Shown here: positions 45,039 through 57,085 of the stretch, one piece after another
Position numbering within the stretch: position 1 is the first letter of the stretch
Layout of the letters: every line of letters begins with the position of its first letter
DNA from: Melieria omissa
Lineage: Eukaryota; Arthropoda; Insecta; Diptera; Ulidiidae
Assembly: GCA_963971225.1 (NCBI GenBank)
Contig: OZ020269.1
Coordinates: forward strand, 96,851,540 to 96,915,539
DNA length: 64,000 nucleotides
Direction: 5' to 3'
Program-made: the position numbers and the translations under genes
The notes under the pieces: generated by a model
Seen by the model: only the letters and a program-made list of their open reading frames with translations
Told to the model about the DNA's origin: nothing
The model's database searches: none

Positions 45039-46930
45039 AGGGACAACTAGTTCCAAAGTAATTAATTATTTTTTTTTTATTTATGGTATTAATTCTAGCA
45101 GATCGGGGATAAACTGTGAGGGACTAACACTCTGAAAAATTGTTGCTTATATTATAAGTAATATTGAAAAAAATATATATCAACTAAAATTAGCCGGGGG
45201 ACACTTCGTCCTTCCTAATCCGGCTATGGCCTTTGCTTGGAACTGAACATGTGCTTTCCCGTAATCGAGTCTTTAATTCAACATAACCTCAAATCTAGAG
45301 TCCAAAGGTGACATCACAACCGAATTCATTAATTGAAGTCGAGCTTTAATCAAATCCAAACGGCCCCAAAACTCCAACCACTCACATGTGTATGACAGGG
45401 CAACAAAATTGCTTGCTTACCTTTTGCCAAAAAAAGAAATAAAATTGTATCAGTATTGCCTCATTGTGCCTGAGTAGAAAAAACTAATGTGCGCTCCCCA
45501 GCTGCCGTCGTGTGCATGTAAAAAAGTAATTAAATTTGATTTCCATAGACAACGCAAGACACACTAACACACAGATTTACAATACGCACGCCAGCCGCAT
45601 CCACCCAATCAGCCAGTCACCCACACACACACAGACACTCACCAATACAGAAACTCACCCAGATTTGTTGGCAATCAAGTGTTGTCATTGCATGACTCAC
45701 CAGAAAACCAAAAAAAATTTCTTGCAGAAAAAATGTCTCTGAAAAAAAAAGAATTGTGCTACACATCTTGCATGCGAGAATTAAGAAACACTTCTTCACG
45801 CCCGACGAGTACAATTAAATTAAATTGTCGATTGACAGCAACATGAAATGCGGAAACCAGTCGCTGTCGCATTACCTGCGTGCAGACATTTACTGTGCTC
45901 TCCTCCACCCCCCCCCCCCCAACCCCACGAAATGCCTAATGAATTCCCATTAAAAGCGAATTATCTGCTGAAAAAAATTCCAGCCAACACCAACGCCAAC
46001 GCCTCATCGATACAGCACAGCAACATTTCCGTACCACTCGTTGTTGCACGCATCTCCAAGGAATTTTTCGTAAATTCATTTCGATTTCATTTTAATTTTG
46101 TTGCCACAACAAAACTGCTTATGCAATAACAAAAACAACAACATATAAACAACATATAAATAAAAACAAAAAACAAAAACCAATACGACAACCAAATCAA
46201 CGAAAAAACCATTAAAAGAAAAAGTAGCAAATTCATTTCCAGCGCACTGGAAATGAAAAATACTTAATTTAAATTCGATTTTCGCTCATATAAACGCCAA
46301 CGTCATCGGCAACGGCGGAGTGGCGCAAAAACTTTTAATACTCTCGGCAACCGGCAACGGTAGGAGCTGTCCCCCAGTAGGCGAAGTCTCAAAACACAAA
46401 ATTGACATCGCACACCGTTGCAGGACGATGCTGTTGTTGCAGCAGCATCCTTTGGCCGCATATCCTTTTAGTATACTGACGGCTGGCACTGCGCGACTCC
46501 GACTTCGACTGCCACTGCGACCGTTAGGTAGGAAATTATCTCCTTGGAGATTTTAAATTACTTTACTATTGAGTTGAACTGACTGATTGACTGCGTTGAC
46601 TGATGAGATTGCAGTTTTCTCTAGTTGTTGTTTTTGTTATAATTGTATCGAACACTTTTGCAATCGACAAGTTATTGGATGTTGTGCGATGCGGTTTTCA
46701 AAGGATTTATTAGCGTTGCATGGAAATATGGAGTTTAGTCAATAAGAGAATAAAAAAGTTCATAAAGTAAGATTTCATTTGCAATTATAGACATAAAATT
46801 TTTTGTAATGATTGACTGACTGATAATTGATTGATTCATCATCGCCCAACCCAAACCACTGAAGCTACAGACATGAAATTTGCACTGTAAATGAATTTGA
46901 AAAAACTGGAAACTGAAATATTTAACTTTT
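45039..46930. other. No gene recognised; simple runs
   Basis: CA run at 45620-45632, poly-C at 45908-45920 and CAACAA near 46135. The block 46290-46540 is GC-richer. No domains or element ends found. Confidence 0.45.
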
Positions 46931-46934
46931 GTTG

Positions 46935-47660
46935 AGGCGGGATTTTTTTAAATTCGGGGTCCAAAGGGGCAAAACATGGGTTAAAGTGTTGTATGAAGAA
47001 TTGTCAGTTAATTGATCGTTTCCAAACTTGTTTAAAACACTCCAAATGAAAAATAATTTTACACGTATTTTTCAATTTTTCGAAAATCAAAATTTAACGC
47101 GGTCAACAATGGGTTAAGGTTAGTATACGGAAAAACTACGAAAAAACTTGAACCAATGTGCTTATTGAACTCAAATTTGGTGAAAACACTTGAAATTAAA
47201 AATAATTTTACAAATGTTTTTCATATTTTTACAATATTTAAAACTTAAAGGGCTAAACCAGAGGTTAAAAGTTTGTATGGGGAAATAAGATTTTATGGGC
47301 CTTTTGACTTGAAACTTGTTGAAAGTACTCTTGGTGAGAAATAATTTGACACGTCTTTTTCATTTTTTGAAAATCGAAATCTGACGAGGTCAACCACGGG
47401 TTACAAATTGTATGGAGAAACAAGATTTTATGGGCCTTTTGACTTGAAACTTGTTGAAAGTACTCTTGGTGACAAATAATTTGAAACGTCTATTTCATTT
47501 TTAAAATCAAAATCTGACAGAGTCAACGATGGGTTAAGAATTGATTTAATCCGCAAATTGACTTCAAATGTGATGAAAGAACTTCAAATCGGAAATAATT
47601 AGATAAGTAGTTTTTCATAAAAATCTAATGAGATCAACAAAGGGTTAAGAAGAACTTAGT
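46935..47660. repeat. Degenerate ~130-bp tandem array, copy 2
   Basis: About five units with GGGTTAAG, TGTATGGAGAAA, GGGCCTTTTGACTTGAAACT and ATAATTTGACACGTCTTTTT phrases. The order and the odd terminal units match array 1 at 9724-11850. The pair therefore descends from one array, or is a repeat element with fixed internal structure. This copy lacks the two TTAA insertions of array 1. Confidence 0.8.
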
Positions 47661-47664
47661 GAAT

Positions 47665-48005
47665 TGGCCCCATTAATTGAATCAACAAAACACATTTGAT
47701 CTGTTCTGTCTGCACGACAATGCTCGGCTACATGTTGGAAAAGACGTCGAGGAAACTTTTGAGGCGCTTCAATTGGATGTACCAACCCTAACCGCCTTAT
47801 TTACCAGACATTGTTCCCTCCGACTATCATTTCTTCCGGTTGATGACTCATGGCCTAATTTTACGGAAAAGCCAAAACTTGGATCAACTCTTGGACCCCT
47901 TCAAAGACGATGAATTACTTTAGTGCGGAATCCGTATGCTGTCTGAAGTAAGGGAGAAAAGTCAAAGCTATTTATACATATATATATACTTCAAATAAAG
48001 TTAAT
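47665..48005 (+). pseudogene. Mariner transposase C-terminal relic
   Basis: LFCLHDNARLHVGKDVEETF (47702-47762) holds the second catalytic aspartate of the mariner DD34D set. After a one-base shift near 47785, PPYLPDIVPSDYHFFRLMTH follows with the third. The C-terminus near 47925-47960 is degraded (CGIRMLSEVREKSQSY). The N-terminal two thirds and both inverted repeats are missing. It directly abuts array 2. Distinct in sequence from the two other mariners here. Confidence 0.82.
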
Positions 48006-48127
48006 AATAATACCAATTTCTCTGAATAGAGTATTTATACCCTCAGTACCATAGGAAATTCTTTGATAAAATAAAGCGAGATATTTCCAGTGGTGGTCTA
48101 CCATGAGGAGGACTCCAGCTTAGGTAT

Positions 48128-48420
48128 TCATTTCCTTGAATAGTTTGGTATCCCTGTGGGTAATTTTATTTTCAACAGCCACTTTATAGTCTCTTCATAC
48201 CTATTGAAACCTACGTTCATTTTAATCAACTCAACACGACACACCTTTTTCCATTCAGGCACATCTTTTTGAGGAGAAACTTTACAGTTCACTTCTTTCA
48301 TTAAGATTTTCCAAAAAGACTCCAATTTTACGTTGTCCTCACTCACAAATCCTCTGACTATGTTATTGTCTATGCCTTTCTATGAAACCCGAAAAAAATG
48401 GTCTCCTGCTCGCTGCTTTT
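48128..48420 (-). pseudogene. Myb/SANT-like (zeste-type) DNA-binding domain relic, copy 1
   Basis: On the minus strand, NNIVRGFVSEDNVKLESFWK continues LMKEVNCKVSPQKDVPEWKK and VGFNRYEETIKWLLKIKLPT. The pattern ARGF...W..I..EVN..GP.K...EWKKV matches the insect Myb_DNA-bind_5 (regulatory protein zeste-like) family, which occurs in host genes and in several DNA transposon systems. Stops upstream (near 48370) and the lack of a start make it a pseudogene. The pair at 50333 clarifies the ancestral frame. Confidence 0.6.
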
Positions 48421-48496
48421 CGTCGTCTCAGAAAATAAATGTCGTTTGTTCCATCATGCTTAGTAGGACATACGACATTTGTTTTCTCAGGCAACG
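48421..48496. repeat. 76-bp palindromic module, copy 1
   Basis: Left half CGTCGTCTCAGAAAATAAAT and right half CATTTGTTTTCTCAGGCAACG form inverted repeats with ACGACAT/ATGTCGT inside. Same length and position relative to the SANT frame as the module at 50255-50330. May be a tiny MITE that landed before the large duplication. Confidence 0.7.
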
Positions 48497-48799
48497 TTTT
48501 GTTTACCTCTTAATCAAAATTTTGTAGATGCAATAAATTTGTATATTCTTTCTGTACATTTTCCAGCCTCGTCACTATTGTCCATACATTTCACGATGCC
48601 CAGCTGAACCGATTTTTTCTCATTCGTTTTAAAGAGAATTCGTTTTGTAACACGTAATTTCACTTCGAACTTATGTTCGAAACAAAGCGATTTAAAAACG
48701 AATATAGTGAATTGTGGAACACAAAACAGTGAATTTATTTGAGTTTTACTCGAAAATGAAATGCAGAATCTGTTTGATTGAATCAACAAAATTTTTTAA

Positions 48800-49964
48800 A
48801 TATTAAATAAATTAGCTTCCCAATCAGTTACACTCTAACAAAGTGGTTTTCGTTGTAGCCACTCAGAATTATTATGCCGCCAAAAAGGCGCAAAAATTAA
48901 GCTTATTTAATGCAGCAACAAGATCTACGCAAAAAAAGGATAACAGCAGCAAACAATGCAATTACGAAAACGCCACGCGACCAGCCGCCAAAAATGAAAA
49001 ATTGAAATATGCGAAAATTAAGCAATAAAACAAAAGCTCTCTGGCTTTGCGGCAGCGTCGAAAAACACATGTACCCAAAATATGTACTCGAGTGTAATTT
49101 GAAATGCACGCGCCAGTGTGTGGCAGCGAAGGATATGCGCCAGCAGACACACACACACACACACACATGCATTGCACATTCAGCACACATGTGCGTTTGC
49201 ACTTAATGCGGTGCGCTGCTGCTGTTTTGCTGTTGCTGCTGCTGTTTTTTGGCACACTTGCATTGGTTGTTGTTGCTTTTTTTTGGCAACTCATTAAGTG
49301 CACACACGACGCAGCGCTGTGCCGGCTGGACGGACACAAGGATACACTTATGCCTGGCATAATTTAGTATGTTTGCTGAAGTGTTAATTTTAAACGACGT
49401 TGTCGGCGGTTACCCGCTGCCGCTGTCGGTGTCGGTGTTGGTGTGTGTGGTGGCGCGTATTTTTGCGCGTTTCCGTTTCGGTGTTTTTTGTTTATGGTTT
49501 GTACGCTCGCGGTTTTTGCAGGTGATTTTCATTTTTCGCTCTCGATTTTTACACTTTTCTGACATGTTTTTGTTTTATTTATTTATGTTTTTTTTGTTTG
49601 ACTACTTAATTTGTGAAAGCGGATATGCGTGTTTTTTACGCGGCGCGCAATTTGTGTTATGATGTGTGAAATGTGTGAATACATTTTCTTATTTTTTTCC
49701 TGTTGCCATGCATTTCACATAAATTTCATTTAATTTGGGACGTATTTAAATTTATTTATTATAAGCTTTGGTAGAACAATGCATGAAATTCATTGAGTTG
49801 GATTTTCTTTTAAAGCAGATAGAAGTGTAGAACAGATTATATTTTTGTTTTTGAATGAATTTCAGTTTTTCAATTAGTTTGGCAATAATATAATCAGTGG
49901 CGCAAACAATCAATGCAGTGCAGTATTGCGGATGATGTACGAAATTTGTTTTATATTCAGGCAG
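48800..49964. other. Spacer of the large inverted repeat; no gene recognised
   Basis: Contains a CA run at 49148-49167 with GTGCG words, GC-richer stretches at 49120-49480, then AT-rich sequence. Overlapping frames on both strands; nothing recognised. Confidence 0.45.
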
Positions 49965-50595
49965 GTTTTGCATTTCATTTTCGAATGAAGTGAAAACAAT
50001 TCACTGTTTTGTGTTTCACAATTCACTCGTTTCGTTTTAAAATCACCTTGTTTCAAACATAAGTTCGAAGTGAAGTTACGTGTTCTACAAAACCTATTCC
50101 CTTCAAAACGAGTGAGCAAAAATCACTTCAGATGGGCAGCATGAAGTGTGTGGACGATAGTGAGAAAGAAAATGACAGATGCAAGTTAAAATTTAAAGAA
50201 CACAAAAATTTATACCATCTTAAACATTTTGATCACGGGTTAAATTAAACATAACGTCGCCTGAGAAAACAAATGTCGTATGTCTTACTAGGCTAAATCG
50301 AACATACGACATTCATTTTCTGAGGCGACGAAAAGCAGCAGCTGGAGGCCACTTTTTTGGGTTTCATGGAGAAGCATAATGACATAGCCCGAGGATTTTT
50401 GAGTGAGGACAACGTAAAATTGGAGTCTTTTCGGAAAATATTAATGAAAGAAGTGAACAGCAATGGTCCTCAAAAAAATTTGCCTGAATGGAAAAAGGTT
50501 CAATAGGTAGGTTTCAATAGGCCGAAAAGCGGCTGTTAAAAAGAAAACTGCCCAGAGGGATACCAAACTTTGCAAGGAAATGAACATACATGGAT
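49965..50595 (+). repeat. Right arm of the large inverted repeat
   Basis: Matches the complement of 48125-48780 from TTTTGCATTTCATTTTCGAA to GGGATACCAAACTTTGCAAG, with many substitutions and small indels. Some related phrases continue near 50815-50880 (CGAAATCACTCGGTTTCATA), so a third partial copy is possible. Confidence 0.8.
50255..50330. repeat. 76-bp palindromic module, copy 2
   Basis: CGTCGCCTGAGAAAACAAAT at one end and ATTTTCTGAGGCGACG at the other, with GTCGTATGT/ACATACGAC inside, form near-perfect arms of about 28 bp. Counterpart of 48421-48496. Confidence 0.75.
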
Positions 50596-50600
50596 CTTCG
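50333..50600 (+). pseudogene. Myb/SANT-like (zeste-type) DNA-binding domain relic, copy 2
   Basis: The frame from about 50334 reads KQQLEATFLGFMEKHNDIAR, GFLSEDNVKLESFRKILMKE and VNSNGPQKNLPEWKKV up to a stop at 50504-50506. This fits the start of a Myb_DNA-bind_5 domain (QLE...FMEKH.DIARGF...EWKKV). The frame begins directly after the palindromic module with no clear start, apart from an internal ATG at 50366. The segment to about 50600 still resembles copy 1 (RGIPNFARK). Parent could be a host zeste-like gene or a transposon accessory gene. Confidence 0.62.
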
Positions 50601-50609
50601 CTACGTACG

Positions 50610-52299
50610 CTTCATCCAGTACTTCAACGTGCGCCTTTGAACTTCATTCAAATTTCCTCCATTGTTGGCACCAAAAGTACAGCGAACGCTTGTAATTTCA
50701 CTCATTTTTTGTTATATGCAAAATAGTTTCTACAATTTTCGACTGAGAGCAATCAGCTGTTCTGAACTTTATTTTGGCGAGATTTCGGAACGAGTCCGAA
50801 AAAAAATTAAACCGCTCGTTTTGTAGAAGACAAAATTCGAAATCACTCGGTTTCATATTCGTTTTCAATTTCACTTTCATTCAGTTTATGAAACCTGAAC
50901 CTGAATATCTCAACCACGGTTTTCAAATGAACCAAAAGTGGGACTTTTTTGTTGTGTTAAAAGACAATCTGTCGACAATATGAAATGATCCTTTAGAAAA
51001 ATGTTGGTACAATAAATTTTAGTTGAGTGGTATTGTGATCTCAACAGATTCTAGTTAATTCTGTTGAAAAATTAGTAGACAGATGAACTGATGTGGCAAG
51101 AGATGAGCTTACTTCGTAATTCTGATCATAAAACTATCCACATCGACCATGTTTTCTTCAGTAAATTTCAAGCTCCACAAATCTAATTTAAGTCTATGAA
51201 TAGTTACACTTTTGTTACTTATCAGTTTAATTGCCAGTTACTACTTTCCAACCACTCGTCTGCTTAAAATTCGCCCAGTACTGCTTCAAGAAACACAAAA
51301 TAAAACTACTTGTATGCAATTTTAGTACTCAAACTTCACACTGACGTTATGTATAGTCAGCAATGAATCAATGCTGTATGAGCACATAAAATAGATTCCC
51401 CAACATTAGTGCAACAAGCACACGAAATCAGCGAAATTAACCAACAACCCAAGCAAGAAAAAATGTATCTGGCGCTTATGCAAATGTGTGTAGGACATGA
51501 CCTGACATTTGCGCCAATTACGGAAAACAACAGGTGGTACAAGCGAGCAACACATTGCACCAGTTGGCCGGCAAATCGCTTAACAAGCGCGAGTGGGAGC
51601 AGACAAGAACACGAGTAGACCTGATGAGCACATGTACAGCCATTAAAAACGTGTGGTACCGCACTCTGGCGTCAGCCAAAGTTATAGCAACACAAGAAAA
51701 CGACCAGCAAACTGGCTGCAACATCAGCAGCGAGCAGTCGCAGAAGCGGAAGTAGTCAAAGTAGCAACATTCGATTGCTCGCCTAAAGTCCTTGCAAGTC
51801 CTACAAGCAATAGAAATCGACAAATCAAAACAGTTCGGCAACATCAAAGCAACTTATGGCAGCAACAACAAATATTTTCTATTAAAATTACACTAATTGC
51901 AGTCACTCGTCATTGTCGCATTGATGCGTTTGATCAGTTGTAGTTTTTTGATTTTTTTCCTTTATTGTTTCTTCAGCAAACAACAAAATTCGCATCGAGT
52001 GTGTAGGAGAGCAGAAAACAAATTGCAATGTGTTGTCGATATGTGGTCGATCAGCTTGCGTTGTTGTTGTTCTACTGCTCCTTTGGCATCGTCCGACCGA
52101 CAATTGTCAGTTAATAAAGTCGTGATCGGCGCGCACGTTCTGCCCGCCAAGGCGATCAATACGGCACCGCAGTCGCAGTCGCAGCCGCAGCCGAGCACAC
52201 ACACACACACACACAGTTCTACAGTGCAAGCCGCCCTTTTGTGAATTTGTTGCGCAACATTTGACCACCTACAAGTTTCAGCCTATATTCAGGCAATAT
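50610..52299. other. No gene recognised
   Basis: The stretch 51400-52260 is GC-richer, with GTTGTT and CAACAA runs and a CA run at 52197-52216. Several overlapping 60-115 codon frames on both strands, none with a domain. Could include regulatory or untranslated sequence of an unseen gene. Confidence 0.4.
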
Positions 52300-54370
52300 T
52301 TGAGTTGTTTTTTATTGTTGTTGTTGTTATTGTTGCTGTTGTTGGTGTTGCGAAGATGGTCAATTAAATTTCATGCCAATAAATTGTTTACAGTAAACCG
52401 TTTAATCAGAATTAAGCGCAATGTTGTTGCTGTTGTGTTTGTTGTAGTTGCTGATGTTGGTTGTTGTTGTTTTGCTGGTTGCGGTTGTTCTTGTTGTTAC
52501 TGTTGTGGTGGTAAATTAGTTGATTATTATTTGTTGTTTTCGTTACATTCGTTGTTGTTGTTGTTGTTGTTGTTGTTATGGGGAGAATTGCTTCTTGCTG
52601 CAAGTGTTGTTGGACATGTTGCATAAGTAGTTGGTAGTAGTAGTTGTTGTTGTGAATGTTGGTTTTGTTGCTTTAGTTGCAAGTGTTGCTTGAATTGTTG
52701 TTGGAGTTTCCATTTGCCTGATTTCTTATTTGCTGTTGTAATTTATTCGTGTTGTTTTTGTTGTTCTACTTGTCGTGGTGTGTGGTTTTGTTGGGGTTGT
52801 TGTTGGTGTTATTATTGTTGTTGTTGTTTAGTTTATATTGGTGTTTTTGTTGTTAGTGTTGTTGTTGTTGATGGTGGTATTGTTGGTGAAGCTGTTGTTG
52901 TTGTAGATGGTGGTGTTACTGGTGTAGTTGTGGTTGTTGTTTTTGTTGTTGTTAGTAATGGTGAAAGAGCTTGTGTTGATGTGTGGTGGTGTGGCTTTTG
53001 TTGTGGTGCGGTTTTTGTTGGAGTTATTGTTGTTGTCGTTGTTGTTGGTGGTGGTGCTGATGATGGGGGTATTGTTGGGTGGTGTTGTTGGTGATGGTGT
53101 TTTTTGTGGTGATGGTGGTAGTGTTTTTTGCGTAGATGGTAGTGTTGTTGTTGTTAGTGGTATTGTTATTGTTGTTTTTAATGGTGATAGAAGTAGTGGT
53201 TTTTGTGTTGTTTTTATTGTTGTAAGTGGTGGTGTTGTTGGTGTAGTTGTGGTTGTTGTTGATTTTGTTGTTGTTGAAGATGATGATAGAGGTATTATTG
53301 TTGTTATTGTTAGTGGTGGTTATGATGGTGGTGTTGTTGCTGCTGATGATTAAAGTGCTGTTGGTGGTGGTGTTGTTGTTATTGGTGATGGAAGTGAAGG
53401 TGTTGTTGTTGTTTTTTTGTTGTGGTGGTGATGATTGTGGTGTTTTTGTTGGTAATGTTGCTGCTGATGATGGGGGTGTTGTTGATGTTGGTGTTGTTGT
53501 TGATGGTGGCGGTGTTATTGTTTTTTGTTTTTGGTGATGGAAGTGGTGGTTTTGTTGCGTGTGGTGTTGGTGTAGTTATTGTTGGTTGTTATGATTATGG
53601 TGTCGGTGTATTGGTGTTGCTGTTGGACGTAATGATGACAGTGGTGGTGTTGTTGTTGGATGTTTATGGTGTTGGTGTAATTGGTGGTGGTATTGGTGTT
53701 GTTGTTGGACGTAATGATGATAGTGGTGGTGTTGTTGTTGGAAGTTTATGGTGTTGGTGTGATATTGGTGTTGTTGTTGGACGTAATGATGATAGTGGTG
53801 ATGTTATTTTTGGACGTAATGATGATAGTGGTTTTGGTGTTGGTGTTGTCGTTTTAATGAAGTTATTTTCGTTGTTTGTGGTGATAGTGATGATGGTGTG
53901 GGTAATGATTATGGTGTTGGTGTAATTGGTGGTGATATTGGTGTTTTTGTTGGACATAATGATGATATTGTTGGTGTTGTTGATTTTTTAGTGGTGGTGA
54001 TAATGACGGGTGGAAATGGTGGTGTTATTGTTGTTTTTGTTGGTGTTGGTGTTGTCGGTCGAAATGATAATGGTAGCGGTGTTATTAGTGATTTGTTGCT
54101 GATGTTGTTAGTGTTGTTGTAGTTGCTGGTCGTAATGATGATAGTGGCACTGTTATTAATGTTAGTGTTGTTGTTGTTAATCGTTGTCGTAATGATGTTG
54201 CTGGTGCTGTTTTTGGTGATTTTGTTGTTTATAGGTTTGGCTTTAGCTTTTTTTGAGGATTTTTGTTGTTGTAATATTATATTTTTTGGAATTCGCTGTA
54301 ACTTTTTATTTTTTAGTATTCGTTGTCAGATTTTTTTCAATACTATTTGATTGTTGTTGTCATCATTAGT
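52300..54370. repeat. ~2-kb G/T-rich GTT-based array
   Basis: The plus strand is almost entirely (GTT)n with TGG, TGA and TGC variants; C is rare. Longer units appear at 53610-54200, where TTGGACGTAATGATGATAGTGG recurs near 53627, 53707, 53778, 53811 and 53951, with weaker copies near 54057 and 54128. Valine- and leucine-rich frames of 70-170 codons come from this composition, as do threonine/asparagine-rich ones on the other strand. I do not consider them genes. Confidence 0.9.
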
Positions 54371-57010
54371 GTTGTTGTTTTTGTATTAGTCATTGCTTTT
54401 AACATCATTGCTACCTCAACTACACATTCATAATCTACCTTCATCATTAGTTGATTAAGCCTACGCAACCACATCATTAAGTTCATTATTATGTTCAGTA
54501 AGTACTACCCAACAACAACAACAACAACATGTTACAGCATTACCAACAGCAACGGCCGCCGCAACATCGTCATGTGTCATAAACAAGTTGCAAGGCGCCG
54601 ACAAGCATTGATTTCGTTTAGCGTTTTCTTACTTTTTTTTTTTAAGTGGCTCTGCTGCTGAGTGTTGTTGTTGGTGGGTTTTTATTGTTGCTCATTTTTA
54701 TAGTTGTTGGTTTTTGAATTGTTGTTGTCATTATTGGTATTGGTATTGGTTTTTGTTTTTTGCGCTGTTTTGAGCATTATGACCTGTTGCAATCGGAAGT
54801 GTTGTAGTGGAACAGTGGCGGAAGTGGAGTTCTTAAAAATTTATTAAAAATAAATTTTAATTTAAAATTATATTTTTTTTAAATTACAAAAATTAAGTAA
54901 TTGATTTGAATGTAATGTAAATGTTAAAAAAAAATTTATTAAAGTTTTTTAACTCATTTCTAGTCAAATTAGCATTGAAGCAACATTGAACTATTTCTAT
55001 TTCATTCCCTGGCTGAATATTGATTTATTGAATTTTATTGAATATTAAATATTTATATAAAATATTAAAATTTCTTATTAAATTTTGTTGACTTATTTGT
55101 ATCCAAATTAGCATTTAAGCAAAATTTAATTATTTCTATTTCATTTTCTGGCTGAATATGGATTTTTTTAATTTCAAGATTCTACCGGAAAATATGCACA
55201 ATGACACACATTTTTAACTCAATCCATTTTACATGAAACTTAAAGTTACTGAAAATCATAAATTCTCGAGTAATGCTCCTAAAAATATGCTAAATATTTT
55301 CATAAAAATTATTAAAACTAACAAAATACAACTTTGAACACTAACCACGCAATTTGACTGCCGTCACTGCCCTGCCGCAACCGTCTACCCCACTCCTTCC
55401 TCTCTCTCCTCTCCACATTTTCGCCTTGATTTGTCCATTGCCAACGTCAGCCGTAGTGGCCGCACTTTTCGAGTCCATGTTGCCGAGTAATCACAAATAG
55501 CCACAGGTGGTAGAAATGAAAAACCCACAGCCGCTTTGCCGTCACCGCCGTCAACTTCACTCGCAGCCATCTTCGAACCAATATTAAAGCGTCCACGTTG
55601 CGCTTCAATTATTTTCAAGAAAATTCAAAGCACATCATTGCAAGACAGACAGAACGTTTGAAGTTGGTCTGCAACAACAAATATGGCACATGGCAAAGAC
55701 AAGTTGCCACTGTTGGCTACAACTTTTTGTCTTCAAGTTTAAAAGAAAAAATTATTTTTGGGGATTTTTTTGACTTGAAATTAATTTTTTTGTAACTTTT
55801 TATGATTTTGTTACTTTTTTTTGGCCCACATCAGCACGAAATTGCACACAGCCACACCCACTGCTCGAGCAATTTTCACCCCTTCGGCGCGTGCAACATG
55901 TAGCATGCAATCTTGAGCCACCGCAGCAACAACGACAAAAGCCCAAATATGTTTGCAGCGGGGCTGGGGAAATACCCAAAAGGATATGCTTTTATTTCGG
56001 TTAATTAATTGCCTGAACAAATGCAAATTTGCAAAATGCAAACGTCAATGACATTTGCGCCCAAAAGGGCAAACAAAACCAAAAACAAAAACAACCAAAA
56101 TGGCAAATGGAAAAAACTGCACGTCGCCAAAAATATTGCCAAAAAAAAGAATGAAAATAAATTCAAGCGCCCTTAGAGAATTTCGGCTGCGAGCGTTGAA
56201 ATTCGGTTTCGTTGTATTGTTAGAAATGCCTGCTTCTTCTTCTTCTTATGGCAACATAAAAATGCAATGAAATTGTTGCAGCAAACAGCACAATGAATAA
56301 ATGTGAACATTTGGAGTGTGTGTGGGATTTTCGGTTGATTTTTGATATAATTGTGTAATTTAATAACTTAAGCAGAGATTTGATTAAAATTTGTGAAGCT
56401 TCTGTTTTAAATGGAACGTGGGAATTGAATTAGTCTTCGTCTTCTAATCACATGTGCAGCATTACCTGCCATACAACAGAGAGAATTTTACATTTGGAAC
56501 AAATTTCAAACTTTGTTTTGAGTAAAGAAGTGTTTGATATGCTTTTGGGTTCGAGGTGTTTTGAACTTTCCTACTTTTGGAGGCTTTGAAGCACATTACA
56601 GTGTTACTATTGAATGTTGTTGAAAGTGTCCATGAACACAGGCGCACACATGCTTTCCCCCTTGACTACTTAGCAATGCCCGAGTTCGCTTCTACTTGAA
56701 ATAGATCTGGGCCACCCCATCGTTGAGATATTCTGCGGCGTTCAACAGGCAACCCTTGGCATTAATTTTTCCAGAGACTCTGGATTTCTTTTAGCCGGTC
56801 CATCGCTTTTGTAAAGCCAAGCACATTAAAGTTGTCTTTCCGTAGCATAAGTGCCAAGAAAGTTCGAAAGGTGCGCTGTCACTTATATAGTGAGCAGCAT
56901 TCTCTTCTTCCCATCTCTTAATTCGGTGGACTTACTCGTTAAGCAGGAAAATGCCGTAGCAAGCCCTACAATTGTTTTCATATTACATTGCTTAGCCTCA
57001 GCTGCCGACC
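54371..57010. other. No gene recognised; two-unit AT-rich repeat near 54950-55170
   Basis: GTTGTT runs continue to 54760. AAATTAGCATTGAAGCAA (54966) and AAATTAGCATTTAAGCAA (55107) mark two copies of a ~140-bp unit, each ending TGGCTGAATATTGATTT or similar. The stretch 55350-55620 is GC-richer with a 77-codon minus frame and no domain. The stretch 56050-56280 is A-rich. Confidence 0.45.
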
Positions 57011-57014
57011 TCGA

Positions 57015-57078
57015 TAGTCCAGTGAGTAGTGCGCTGGCTTTTCATACAGGTCCTAGGTTCGAATTCTAGCTCGGGCTG
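57015..57078 (+). other. tRNA-like fragment (pseudo-tRNA or SINE head)
   Basis: GGTTCGAATTC (57057-57067) matches a tRNA B box, and CTAGG-TTCGAAT-TCTAG folds as a T arm. Upstream, ATAGTCCAGTGAGTAGTGCG resembles an A box, and GGCTTTTCATACAG could be a worn anticodon arm. The acceptor halves do not pair well, so it is not an intact tRNA. A tRNA-derived SINE head is equally possible. A hAT element lies eight bases downstream. Confidence 0.4.
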
Positions 57079-57085
57079 ATGAAAC

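Larger units (their letters stand above)
48125..48780 (-). repeat. Left arm of a large inverted repeat (~650 bp arms)
   Basis: The reverse complement of this arm matches 49965-50595. It includes CATAAGTTCGAAGTGAA, CACTGTTTTGTGTT, a 76-bp palindromic module and a Myb/SANT-like frame. About 1.2 kb of unique sequence separates the arms. The two copies face away from each other. Confidence 0.8.

Noticed and set aside
52690..54350. Several long V/L/G-rich frames, superficially membrane- or glycine-rich-protein-like
   Set aside because: Produced by the GTT-based repeat; they overlap in different frames and lack any domain or splice structure.
55385..55618. 77-codon minus-strand frame starting MKIIEAQRGRF in GC-richer DNA
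   Set aside because: No family resemblance and no neighbouring exon; composition alone is not enough for a gene call.
57020..57080. Intact tRNA gene
   Set aside because: Only the T arm and B box are convincing; acceptor and anticodon arms do not pair, so reported only as a tRNA-like fragment.
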